Source: Cantharellus purpuraceus
Taxonomy: Eukaryota; Basidiomycota; Agaricomycetes; Cantharellales; Hydnaceae
Assembly (NCBI GenBank): GCA_025174535.1
Contig: JALBUN010000022.1
Location: 1 to 64,000, forward strand
Direction of reading: 5' to 3'
Length of the DNA: 64,000 bases
Positions 44,817 to 55,391 of the stretch are shown in pieces. Below the pieces are notes generated by a model that worked only from the letters and a program-made list of their open reading frames with translations, searched no databases and was not told the DNA's origin. Numbering within the stretch: position 1 is the first letter of the stretch; every line of letters starts with the position of its first letter. The position numbers and the translations under genes are program-made.

Positions 44817-45023
44817 TGTTGGAATGTGGAATGTATCCACACATTATGTCACCCTAGCCAGAACTGGTTGACAGGGCTTTGTAGTCCACCGTCAACTATA
44901 TTTAGCTGACATGGACTTCACATGCCATCTGGCACACATATATAAGATAGTCGCCAGCCGTTCCTTTTTTCCTCAGTCATATTTACTACATACAGACTGA
45001 GATTAACCTGTACAGTTTCAACA
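44817..45023 (+). repeat. Copia-1 3' LTR
   Basis: 207 bp. Eight differences from the 5' LTR; seven convert CG to TG or CA. Confidence 0.9.
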
Positions 45024-45095
45024 TGACCAGCTGCAGATGTGTTATATACATCTGCAGTGGTGAAAACAATATTATGTATGTTGCAATGATGCAAC
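45024..45095 (+). repeat. Dispersed hairpin repeat F, copy 5 (3' half)
   Basis: GCAGATGTGTTATATACATC with TGC forms an 8-bp-stem hairpin, followed by AGTGGTGAAAA as in copy 3. Restores copy 5 when Copia-1 is removed. Confidence 0.6.
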
Positions 45096-45202
45096 AATGA
45101 CCAATCATTTTGTCTTATTTGGTGACCAAGTGTACATGTAGACAAGGGGACTCATGGGAGAGACTTCACCTCTACTCCCACAAATCCCAGTTTATAATTC
45201 TT

Positions 45203-45444
45203 CAGGTTATGGGCCCCAGCTTCTGACCAGAATAAAAGAACATATCATCATGACTGACACTGATGCTGAGAATACCAAAACCCTCAGACTCACCAGCACA
45301 AACTACAATGTCTGGGCTGTCAGCATGCAGGGCAAGCTCATGACAGTGTATGCCTGGCAGATCACTACTGGTGAATCTGAAAAACCCAAAGATGCTGCTG
45401 AGATAGCAAAATGGATACTCAAGAGAGAAGAGGTGGCAGGCATC
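45203..45444 (+). pseudogene. Copia gag N-terminal fragment with primer site
   Basis: GGTTATGGGCCCCAG at 45,205 is a Copia-type primer site after an LTR end (TTCTTCA). The frame from 45,250 reads MTDTDAENTKTLRLTSTNYN, VWAVSMQGKLMTVYAWQ and KWILKREEVAGII, and is then cut by solo LTR E at its ATAGT duplication. Confidence 0.7.
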
Positions 45445-45906
45445 ATAGTTGTTAAGGGCTGGAATGCTTGGGGGGTCAAAGGGAATAACTGGAGTTTGGC
45501 TGCTAGTGGTGAAAGGGAGGGGACTTCACTGTTCCAGTTCAACTGGAGACAGAGTGGGGACAATAACTATTAAATTGGATCAAGTGGACTTGGCTTCAAC
45601 TTGTGTGTTGCGCCCTCTCAGATCATCAGTCCAATATTTTGGAGTTCAGAGTATGGATGTTGGGGTATATGCAGTTCTAAACTACTTCAAATAAGGACTA
45701 TTATTTAGTAGTTTTAAGGTATTTCAAATGTTCTATTGAATGTACTTATATTTCACTTTTTTGTGTATTTGAGCCCACAAGTGTACACAAGGGGTTGGTT
45801 GCTGATATAATCTGTCATTCAACTCTGATGAGCACTCGCACACAAGCGAATGATGTGTGCATTACATAATCATCAGAGTTCGCACACTTCAGCCAAAAGC
45901 AGCCAC

Positions 45907-45946
45907 AGAAGGTTCTGACACCTTCCTGGACCTTCCACAAGGTTCC
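45907..45946 (+). promoter_or_regulatory. Heat-shock-like array in LTR D2
   Basis: Same 5-bp-phased GAA/TTC array as in D1 (24,872-24,910). TATA-like TATATAAAAA follows near 46,027. Confidence 0.45.
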
Positions 45947-46329
45947 CCAGCCTTCTCTTTCCTTCCAGGGGCTTCCCTAAGCACCATGAATGTTCTCTGA
46001 TTAGTTACATAAGCTAGATAGTCCATGTATATAAAAAGGGCTGCAACAGCAGTGCAATAAATAAGATCTTTTTTACCACACACACAGCAGTGTCTACTCA
46101 AGCATTGAGTAATCATCACATAAGCATCACGCTTATATCAGCTACTCTTAGTGTATATTAACTTTGATTGACTCTTGGAGAAGCCAGAAGTTATTATATT
46201 ACAAGCGCAGCAGGCTCTAATATTAATCAAACTCGGAGAAGAGGTTAATACGGAGTAACTGATTAGTAATTAACACACTACAAGCCCACTTGGAGCAGTA
46301 ACTTGAAGTGTATTAATTGTTATTCATTG

Positions 46330-46545
46330 ATCAAGAACCTTACACGTGTAATTGAGACTCTGAGGTTAGTCAAATTATCACGTATTGGGCTATTGGTTAT
46401 AATCAAGAATCTTGCATGTTTAATTGAGACTCTGAGGTTAGTCAGGTTAATACATACTAGGCTATTGATTGGTCAAGAATACTACATGTTTAATTGAGAC
46501 TCTGAGGTTAGTCAGGTTAACACATACTTTGCTATTGATCGGTTG
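46330..46545 (+). repeat. Tandem repeat of about 71 bp in LTR D2
   Basis: AATTGAGACTCTGAGGTTAG recurs at 46,350, 46,422 and 46,492. D1 has only two units, in reverse orientation (about 25,640-25,785). Confidence 0.7.
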
Positions 46546-47471
46546 GTTCAATTGTGGGCATTTCAATAAATCAACAACACAGTCTATTAACTCACCTCTT
46601 TGAGATGAGATTAATATCCCTTGACTGTTGATTCTATCACGGATAAACATGTACAGTGAATACACTTGTTCAGAAGGAAGTGTTCAAGTGCGTATCTATC
46701 TTTTTACATTGAAGGGATTATTGTTAGCTTTAATCCACTCAACCTGCAGTACTAAGGCACTAGGTTACTTCCCCCTTTGAAGTATCTGAACCCTTGAACG
46801 CCTGTCAATCTTTGACTTTACATTGCATCAGCAGTAAAGTGTGAACTACACGTGACAAGCATAAATCTCTATTGCTTCACTTCCTGTGGCAACATTGATT
46901 GTGATTGCTCACTGGAGTATAATTTCTTAATTGGGTTCTCCGTTAAAATAGTTTCAAGCTTATTGCTAGCCTTGAAAGGTCATACATCCTTGGGCTAAAC
47001 TTAGATTGTGATTAACACCACAGTTTAGGTTGAAGTTCACAGTTCCAAAACAATGGAGTTGGATCAAGGATCTGGAGTTTGACTTGTCAAGAAGGTACTT
47101 GTCAAGAAGCTAGCAACCAAGTTGATGGGGCAAATCTCAGTCGATATATGAACTACTGTAATAGACAGAGAGTAGCCCATATAAGTATGTGGAGAATTGA
47201 ATGCTGAAACTAAGACAATAAGACAATAAGACAGATATGGAGTACAACACAGAAATGAGTTTGGAGTTTGGACCCAAGTCCAAACTTAAACTAAACAATA
47301 TAAAAGAAGGAGGTTTGTTGAAACCCATAAAAGAAACTACTTATAAAGAGAACAATAATGGAGTTCAGGGTTGATGGAGGTGGAGATGATAGAGGTGGAG
47401 TTGATGAGGATGGAGATGAAGGAGATGGAGGTCTGGAGTTTGGACTTGGTGTTACAGGATGTAACAATAGT

Positions 47472-49765
47472 TGACTCATCAGAGGTATTGGATGCCTTCA
47501 TTGTGTTTGCCTGTTCCTTTTCTTTGGCCAGTAATTTCTCCTTTTCTTTCTCCATAGCAGCTGCCTTTTTATGACATATATCCTCAACATGTCCTCCACC
47601 TTGTGTTTTGGAACCTGCAAAATTATGGTGTTAGGGCAAACTCTAAATCACCACAATTCTGTGAATGAACAGCTGAGAAGAATATCAAACCCCACTGCAG
47701 CACAACTCCAGAAATGATTTAATGTTTGTACTTTGGTTACAATCCTTTGTATTGGTCAATGCAGACTATACGTAGAAAAGTAATACATTTCTTAGCAGCA
47801 AGAAATGAATAAGACTTCCAGAGTCTAGAGTTCATGGACGCTTAGGGGTCCAGATATTCTGAAAAGAGGGGAATGCACTTAGAGGCTAAAGGAAGTAGGT
47901 GGATGAATCCAACTGTCCAACCAGTGACACTCTGAAGCAGGTAACAGCAATATGTGAAGTAGTCTAGCAACTGCTTCACCCAAGTTCAAGATTCTAATGC
48001 TCTGCAAAGGCAGTACACACTAGTAACTTAAACAAGAGCACTAATGGCAGGACTATCGACAGACAATCTCACCCTGTAGATTTGTAGTCACGTGAGGCAG
48101 ATACTACACTCATGCTCAAAGCAGGAATATCACTACAAGTGCAATCAAGTACAGTTACACAACTGTAAAAGATCCTTGAACCGGTAATCAACAGTTACTG
48201 AGATAGAGGATGACACTGTATGTCACTCTAGTCACACTGGTGTGCAGAAGATGGGTAGAATAGGTTGAATATGTTACTATTTCAGAGGCAGAATGACCTC
48301 CTTATATATTGTATTTACAGGGGCTGAGTAATGCTTCTGAAATATTCTACCTATTAATAGATGGAAACTACTGGAAGGTTGTGGAAGGTGGAAGAAAGGG
48401 GTAGAATATTCCAAGCCAATCACAGTTTCTGATGACTGCAATAACACTGATCAGGAGCTGAATAATGGTTCTGGAAAGTTCTATCTAATAATAGAAGGAA
48501 ACAGCTAGAATGTTATAGAAAGGGGTAGAATATTCCAAGGCAATCACCTGATCTGATCCCTGAACTAGGCACTGATCAGGCAAAAAGAAGGGTGTCCACC
48601 CTGTTTTCTGCACTGGTTTGGACAGCCATGGATAGCCACATCTCAGGTGATGATTTCCATGAAAAATAGTGCCCTGAGAGGCTGTGGTTGTCAAGTTAAA
48701 GAATATTTATTGATCAGAGACATCTGAGCTTGAATTCAGGCTGAATGCCTGGTCCAAAGGTGGAGAGCCAGCTGTGTGAAGGTTTGTGGGTGCCTATGGG
48801 TCCACAACTGTAGCACAGCAGAAATAAATGATTCTGGGCTGAGTTCTGCATGGAATATTCCTGAAAAAATATGGAAAAATAAAGAATATTTGAATAAGTC
48901 CATTCCAGGTACAAGCATAAAATATATGCTGATATTTAGGAATGGAAAAGCAAATTATAGCACATTGGTGCTGCATAAATAGGATTTGATAGGGAAAAGG
49001 TGGTTCCCATACACCTTGACAGAAACCACATGTTTTGATTTCTTCTTTTTGGAGGATGTTTTGTTAGGCTGCTTCACTTGACCCTTATTTTTGGCATATA
49101 GGGCAGTGTCAGATGTGGACTGGCTCAGACCACTGACATGAATTGCCTCTTGAAGTAGCCTTGCTATAACATCAATAGTAGACAGCTTCTTGGTATCAGA
49201 GATAGATTGTAGTAAGGTCACAACTATGGTGTCCCAAAGGGAGGGGCTTGAAAGCAACATTAAAATTAGCTATGCTATAAACTCATCATCAAATGCCTGC
49301 TTTGAGGCAGCAAGCTTCTTATTCTTGCCTAGAAGAAAATTGATGTATGCTTGCAGGGATTCAGCTTCAACATACTCATGCTTCATCATGCCAACCTTCA
49401 TATAGAATGCAGTGATGCCAGCATGTGCTGATTGGTGGACTGCTTTAATGTGATCCCAGAAGTCTTTTGCACTCATATAGTCCTCAATATGACACTCCTG
49501 GTCTGGAGCTATCAGTTCCATCAAAATGCCAGAGGCAACATTGTCATTGAGCTCCCACTCATGGAGGCTTTTCTTCTCTAATGTGTAGTATGCCTGCTGT
49601 GCTGGTGTTGTGCTTGCATCTGGTTGTGCAGACAGTAGAGGTCTTGGATCATCTCCAGTGTTGCCATACCTTGGCCCTCTTTAACTTGTCACTGGCATAA
49701 AGTACCCATGAGTGGTAATTTCCATGAGTGAGTTGTTCAAAGGAGGTGTTACTTGGGTCTTTGTT
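47472..49765 (-). pseudogene. Copia gag, split by solo LTR B3
   Basis: Reading leftward from 49,765: SNTSFEQLTHGNYHSWVLYA, LIAPDQECHIEDYMSAKDFW, HEYVEAESLQAYINFLLGKN, VSGLSQSTSDTALYAKNKG, SKKKKSKHVVSVK. After B3 (47,604-49,013) it continues GGGHVEDICHKKAAAMEKEK, the end of a CCHC knuckle, and ASNTSDESTIV up to LTR E. A Copia gag of a different family from those at 25.9 and 45.2 kb, broken by frameshifts. Confidence 0.7.
47604..49013 (-). mobile_element. Solo LTR B3
   Basis: Reverse-oriented family B LTR, 1,410 bp, duplication CCTTG (47,599-47,603; 49,014-49,018), inserted in the Copia gag zinc knuckle. Heat-shock-like motif 1 is intact; motif 2 has one mismatch. Confidence 0.85.
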
Positions 49766-50289
49766 AAGCACTAGGTCCAATTGGGGGTCAGAGATTGGGT
49801 CAGAGTGACAGTTGGAGTTGGAGCAGGAATCGGGGTGCATCATGGAGGTCAGAACAGACTTGGCTTCAGCTTATGTGCTGCACCCTCACTAATACCGGTG
49901 TCCAAGATTTCAGGGATGGAGTATGACTTAGATAGTTAGGATCAGACTTAGGAGCTAGGTGTGATTCAATATTCAAACTGAGGAATGAAGTCCCCAGTCA
50001 GGCAACTTAAATACATATTTGAAATCTAATAATAATTACTCCAGTGATGGGTCTCTGAGGCCAATGGCCTTACATGGATATGTCCAAGTCTGATGGGGAT
50101 GGATGTCCAGGTTCCTATGGTGATGCTGATGCATCAATTGGAACTGGAGGCAGATGAGCAAAATCAGCAGTGACAATTGGACAGATAAATGGAGACATGA
50201 TGGTTTCCAAATGGAGTATAGATTTCATGTGCACAGGGACCTGAGTGGATCAGACAGGGATCTGGGCACTAATGAATATAGTCATAACA
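49766..50289 (-). mobile_element. Gypsy C 5' LTR plus gag N-terminus, truncated
   Basis: LTR C occupies 50,289-49,879 (411 bp). The gag start at 49,844 (MMHPDSCSNSN..HSDPISD) corresponds to MCSDSDKTSNP..NPISD of C1. Gypsy gag ends near 49,766 and Copia gag continues in the same frame, a chimeric junction. Confidence 0.7.
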
Positions 50290-50826
50290 GTCTTCTGGCA
50301 TGAATCACAGGAATGAGGGTTAGCCAGAATGAGAGTGACTGTTTTATAGATTGATTAGAGAGTGTCAGCAGGGCCCATAACTGAAAGAGAGTATAGATTA
50401 TTGTAGAACGAATGACTCAAAAAAAAAAGGAAAAACTACATTACATAATCACACTGCTGAGATTAACAACTAATAACGATGAGCTCGCTATTGACTACCG
50501 TCACTTTCTAACACATCCTCAGTATCAGTTGTAGATTACATAAGTGCAGCATTCTTCGAGTACCTTTTGTAAACATATCGCAAATTGTATAAAATTTGAT
50601 CGGGCCGTCCAATCAAAAAACAATTACACCGCATACATATTCGGAAATCAAGTTATTTCTGAAACAATCCCAGTGTTTAATGGAATAAATATGCAAATTT
50701 CCCCACGCTCGGTGCTCCCAGTCACATGGTAGGATGAGAGTGGTTTCCTGTAAACGTGTCAATAACTAGCCGAACATAACGGAGACTTACTGACAATGCG
50801 CCACACCTCCACAGTAATTTGAGCTG
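50290..50826. other. Unassigned; Copia primer-site relic
   Basis: AGGGCCCATAACTGAAAG at about 50,372 is the reverse of a Copia primer site, so a small relic of a minus-strand Copia leader may be present. The rest shows nothing recognisable. Confidence 0.3.
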
Positions 50827-52495
50827 CTACGGCCGGAACTGAGTTTCTTCAAGCTCAATATCATTTCCTGTCGTCACTGCCAGCATATCCGACTCTGTGG
50901 ACTCGGCCACGTCCCTCAATGCTTCTGTTCCATCACGCTCATCGACGGGGGCATCCCCAAATTCTGCCATCACAGCGTCGTGAATGCTTTCCGTGGCCGC
51001 ATGGAAGCTCCCAAGGGAAATGGTAGGGATTCCCCGGAAGGTGGTGCTGTTGGGGCGTGCATTTCTCCTTTGGAGGTCGAGGTGGAACCGGCAGATGATG
51101 ATTGCCGACAAGCTGCATATATTTAGTAGAAGTCTGAAGTTCCATATTTTCACTCACCCGTTCTCAATAGGTGTAAGCACAGGTGAAAGCGTAGGCTGAA
51201 GTACAAGTTGGAACGACACAGCAGCAGTTACCAATTTGTGACGTACTCTCAAGGCCTAGTCACCCGGTTAACGATGACATAGCAATGGATACATTGACAT
51301 ACCAACAGCATGATCATGTCAGAAAGAGTGAGGGTCAAGACAAATCTGATAATGATCAATTCTGGATTTGTTGACGGTGAAAGCGGATGAATTACCCGAA
51401 TCTTATTAGACCTGATATTCATGTCCATCTGTGAGGATTCTACCGTAACGGAAATAATGGCTCACTTTGCTGGGCCAGTAAATGTGTCAGCGATAGCTTG
51501 TTCCAGGCTGATGGTTGATAAACTCTCCATGTTCCAAGTGTGCCGGCGAGTGTCACAGCAACCACTACTGTGTCAAACAATATGGCCGCGATCGAGTTCA
51601 TGTCATTGACTAAAAGAAGGGAATCAACCAAGTCGTAATAAATGACTTTCACGTGTCTTACGTCTAGTAGATCATTGAGCAGAAGTTCATTTGAAACTAT
51701 GCTGTACTTACATGAAGAGAGTGTGGAGTTGTACATTGGTGACGTCACATCCATCCAAGATTATTGCTGCCTATAATGGGTGCCTGTCACGCACGTCCAC
51801 ATAATGCAGATATGTACACATACCACCTGCCCTATAATGGTGCAGCCTCCGAGAACTCCGAGAGCAACCAATACCGCCCTCTTCCGATCGCTGACTGCAT
51901 ATGCCCGCGCCAGTAGAAGCCCTGCATAATTAGTGTCGTCGATGATCCATTACTGCAAAGGAAAACTTATATCACCTTGGACGCCGATGGGTGGGAGGAT
52001 GTTAATAGCATCGAGAAGGTGAACAAACCCATTACATGCCCTAATTTGTATGAATTTCTGCTTTACAAAGGTTGCCCTTGAACTTACTACGTCATGTGTC
52101 ATCTATGTGCATGAATGCAAGTCATCAACAGGAACCGACCTGAAGTGATGTGAAATTGAAAGAATCTCCAAATACTTGTAGTGAGAAAAACAGTAGCCTG
52201 GGGTATCGCGCCAGAAAATACAGGGCTGTCCCCAGTTTAAATGTTTTATTCCAGATATATTGCGTCTCATGTGAGATTGTCAGAAATGTGTCATAGGAAA
52301 GGAGAGCTGTTTCAAGTGGAAAGCTGTTAGCTAGGTTGCACACATGAACCTTGGGCTCACTCAAGGCAACTATGAAGGCGTAGTTGAGAGCCATACTGAT
52401 ACAATATAATTAACCAAATAACTGCGCATATAGTGAGCGGCGACGCACGTATCTGATGCTGCTTGAATTGCCGCGTGTTCTGTCTGAGATGCCAT
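50827..52495 (-). pseudogene. DUF6533-type membrane protein gene, copy C
   Basis: Minus-strand counterpart of copy B. Start at 52,495 (MASQTEHAAIQAA), then NYAFIVAL, an intron with donor GTGAGC, and the core TLLSYDTFLTISHETQYIWN. VHLLDAINILPPIGVQ follows, then a TAA where copy A has CAA (about 51,957), then WIIDDTNYAGLLLARAYAVS, the LSLTHLLAQQ region (51,480) and the tail. The tail stops at FRP, nine residues earlier than in copy A. The internal stop and early end argue for a pseudogene. Confidence 0.6.
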
Positions 52496-52639
52496 GTCGA
52501 TGGAATAATAAAGGGAGAGGTGTACCAAGTAGACTTTACTATGCTAGTATGCGATGGGTAGAACGCTATAAGGGGGCTTATATATATTCTGAAATACAGG
52601 AGCGCTATTTGTGTATCTAACATCCTGGTATCAACAAAA

Positions 52640-53780
52640 TCGAACAGCTATGAGGCTGAAAACACTTCGACCTTCGACCTCATGACCCGTGATGTTTCTT
52701 TAGAAGGCTAGGCACATGTGGCACAGTAACTTCATCCTACGAAAGCATCGCATTGAATGGAATTGCCTGCACCGCCTCATCTCAGTTATTAGGTCGAAGA
52801 CTCGCAAACCAGACCTTCTTACCAATAGCAGGGTGAATCAGCAGATTTGCGCACAATTTCCTGACTGATGTTGCCAATATTGAGCGATTTCATTGTCTGT
52901 AAATAGGTTCTTTGGAACTATGTTGCCAACAGCATGCGCATTTATGAATTTGAGGTCTGATTCAGTATACGTAGCACATCAGAGATAGGGGAACACACCA
53001 ATTGAGGTGTCGTGGAAGCTATATAGAACGCCTAATCTTTCATCCGTCTTAGTGCTAAACAGAGTACAATACACCTATTCACCTGTATGATGTCACGTCC
53101 ATTCGTCATGAATGGTGGGCCAGTAAACCATCAAGAGGACGAAGTGATATGGCGAACTGTAGAGAAAGTCTGTGGAGTCTGTGAGTCTAGCATCAGCTAT
53201 ACCAACAGAGAAAAATGGCCGTATGAGCGCACGCGCGAGGGTTGCCGAACGCAGATGCGATCCTGGCGTTCGTGTTGGTGACAAATTTAGCCGCTATATT
53301 GACATTCTGAAGCTTGTGATATATCAGCATGGCATCACAAATTTGAAAGCCGATTGATGGAAGGAGCTGGAGCCGGTGCTAGCTGAAGGTGCAGCGTGGT
53401 TCAGATTATCTGGTAGCTGTCACACGACTCACACGAGTAGAGTGGCCCATCAAGTATTTTGAAACTCACGGATAATTGTGACACATACCTGAACTTACCT
53501 TTTGTAGATGTTCGACGGAAACTCCACGTGAATGTAGCCGCCCGGAATTGGCAAACTGAATGGTATCGCTACAATCTGGCTTTGTGCATATTATTGTGAG
53601 TCTTACCATTCTCCAGTTATGTGATCGAATGTATCCACTGAGCGAGTTGTCGTGCTTGTCCTGGGCGAGAGCAGTAAACCGTTCTGGATCACGCAAGCAC
53701 CTACTCAACTTGAAGCGCCGAGGAATTGGTGTCAGTCTAATTTCCAATCGTTGGAGTGTGGGCGGTTTTTTGAGGTCTGG
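52640..53780 (-). repeat. Duplicated block upstream of DUF6533 copy C, with possible exon
   Basis: Inverted counterpart of 33,715-34,740. Reading leftward from 53,700: DPERFTALAQDKHDNSLSGY, IRSHNW, a GTAAGA..TTGTAG interval, then QFANSGRLHSRGVSVEHLQK followed by GTAAGT. This looks like exons of an unidentified gene, better preserved here than in the copy at 33.7 kb. Confidence 0.5.
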
Positions 53781-53975
53781 GACCTGAATGGAAGGCCAAA
53801 CGTATGCGAAGTGCGTTCTTATCGATATGTATGAGAAGTGCAGAGTGGCTGCTAGATTGCTATGAGGCTGGCCATATGTAGCATTCTTGAATACACACAA
53901 CTGCGATCTCACCGTCCCTCCAATCTCACTCTGCCTCCGTACCTTCCTCATCAGCATTCCGTCTCCCCCTTGCAA

Positions 53976-54657
53976 GCACAGCTGGCAGCTCTATCCGGAC
54001 AAGGACATTGGTGCTTACTCGACAGGCGAGGCGAGATGATAGACAAAGGCGAAAAGAGTGACAAGAGTGACGCCACGACAATCCCAAGTTCATTCGGTGA
54101 GTGGATCCAGAGATTGACTCTGTCTTCCTAACCACTCTTCGGCTCGAATGCCTATCAGGATAGCTGGATCGAGTAAAGTCAGAGAATCACTGCAAAAACG
54201 CGGCACTACAGCATTGCATCTCGTATGTACTCATTGTAGGCAACTCCACATAGCGGGCTCTTCCAAATGGGCACAAACGAATAAAGATTACCCTCCATCA
54301 TCACCACTTCTAAGGTTCCCAGCGAGCTATCCATGGCAAGCCCTACTATATCAAAACCCACATCTAACACGCAGACACGTAGTCCAATGGGTGGAACGAC
54401 GTTGAAGCTAACAAGGTTCAGGCAGAGTAAGAGGGCAGTTATCTACGTTGAACTTGAAGACGCAGGCAGAGTGTTGATAAAACTTCTGTTGATTATATAA
54501 TCTCTCTACAAACATTGTGTAACTACAGAGTTCGTGCGCATAGTGTCTAGCGCCTGGACGGTGACTACGCTCGTCCATTATAACTGAGGATACGTTCCAT
54601 CTCAGTTTTCATCAGAAGCAAGACGGTTGGCAAAGCCCCAGGACACCCCACAGGAGG
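53976..54657. other. No assignable gene
   Basis: Open frames on both strands (53,862-54,405) show no recognisable motif or splice pattern. The DNA has ordinary CpG content, unlike neighbouring transposons. Confidence 0.35.
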
Positions 54658-54937
54658 TGTTGAACATAGGCGTGTCGACGCGTTTGTCTGGGTCCATGGC
54701 GGTCCACAGTCCTACAGCCGGAGCGGTGGCACTAATTGTTTGTGGATGCCGCCAGAGGTACATATAAGAGAAATTTTTCACTCCTTTAAATTTTTCCTCA
54801 GTCTTCATACAATCAAGACTGAGGTTTGTACTTGAGTCCCTCCTTCGTAGTTTGATAATGAACTAATAGTTCTTTTATAGTATCTCTTCTAGCTTCCACT
54901 GCATTATAATACTCTACATTGCCTAAAATTATAAGTC

Positions 54938-55391
54938 ATGACTAACTCATCAACTGCCCCACTCATTGACAAGCCATCAAATCACCTCTGTGACATTCCT
55001 TATCTAGATGATGATGGTTCTTACTATCAAGCATGGAAATACTGTGTACAAACTGTTCTTGAACTATGAGGTTTATGGAAGGCTGTTGAAGGCATTGAAG
55101 CAGACAATGAGTGGATCTGAGATGCACATGTGCAAATCATCCTGACTTGAAGGATGAGCCATTGAACAGCATCATTGGAGTCACTTCAGCTAAGGAAGTT
55201 TGGGACAAACTCAGCACACAATATGAAGGGAGGGAACACAGAAAGTAGCCTACCTTATTGGAAAACTGTTCTGTAGCAGTCTAGTGGACAACAGAGCCCC
55301 TTGAATCACAGCTCAACAAGATGCAATGGACCACTCATACTCTCACTGCACTCAAGAATGAGATCAAAGACAATCTCATCATGCTAATGGG
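54938..55391 (+). pseudogene. Copia-3 gag N-terminal part
   Basis: MTNSSTAPLIDKPSNHLCDI, DDDGSYYQAWKYCVQTVLEL, then stops. GLWKAVEGIEADNEWI and a later frame with IIGVTSAKEVWDKLSTQYEG-like content. Typical Copia gag order with several TGA stops and frameshifts. Confidence 0.65.

Larger units (their letters stand above)
40365..45023 (+). mobile_element. Copia-1: full-length Ty1/Copia retrotransposon, decayed
   Basis: Two 207-bp LTRs (40,365-40,571 and 44,817-45,023), target duplication TGACC (40,360-40,364; 45,024-45,028), primer site GGTTATGGGCCC at 40,572 and purine tract GTGAGGGGGAG at 44,806. Gene order is gag, protease, integrase, reverse transcriptase, RNase H, as in Copia. The ORF is broken by about eight stops, nearly all TGA, and a few frameshifts. 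The LTRs differ at eight sites, seven of them CpG transitions in the 3' LTR. Confidence 0.9.
45658..47052 (+). mobile_element. Solo LTR D2
   Basis: TGTTGGGGTATATG...GTTCCAAAACA, 1,395 bp, duplication ATGGA (45,653-45,657; 47,053-47,057). Its internal order agrees with LTR families A and B, so D2 is taken as the ancestral arrangement and D1 as inverted. Contains three roughly 71-bp tandem units. Confidence 0.85.
45450..47466 (-). mobile_element. Solo LTR E, split by LTR D2
   Basis: Plus-strand ends TGTTAAGGGCTGG and GGATGTAACA, flanked by ATAGT (45,445-45,449; 47,467-47,471). It matches the 3' LTR of Gypsy E1 at 27,020-27,412, hence the minus orientation. The net length without D2 is about 617 bp. 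Confidence 0.75.

Noticed and set aside
52900..53460. Possible tRNA-like palindromes and short ORFs
   Set aside because: No cloverleaf with conserved T-loop GTTCRANNC or box A/B spacing found.
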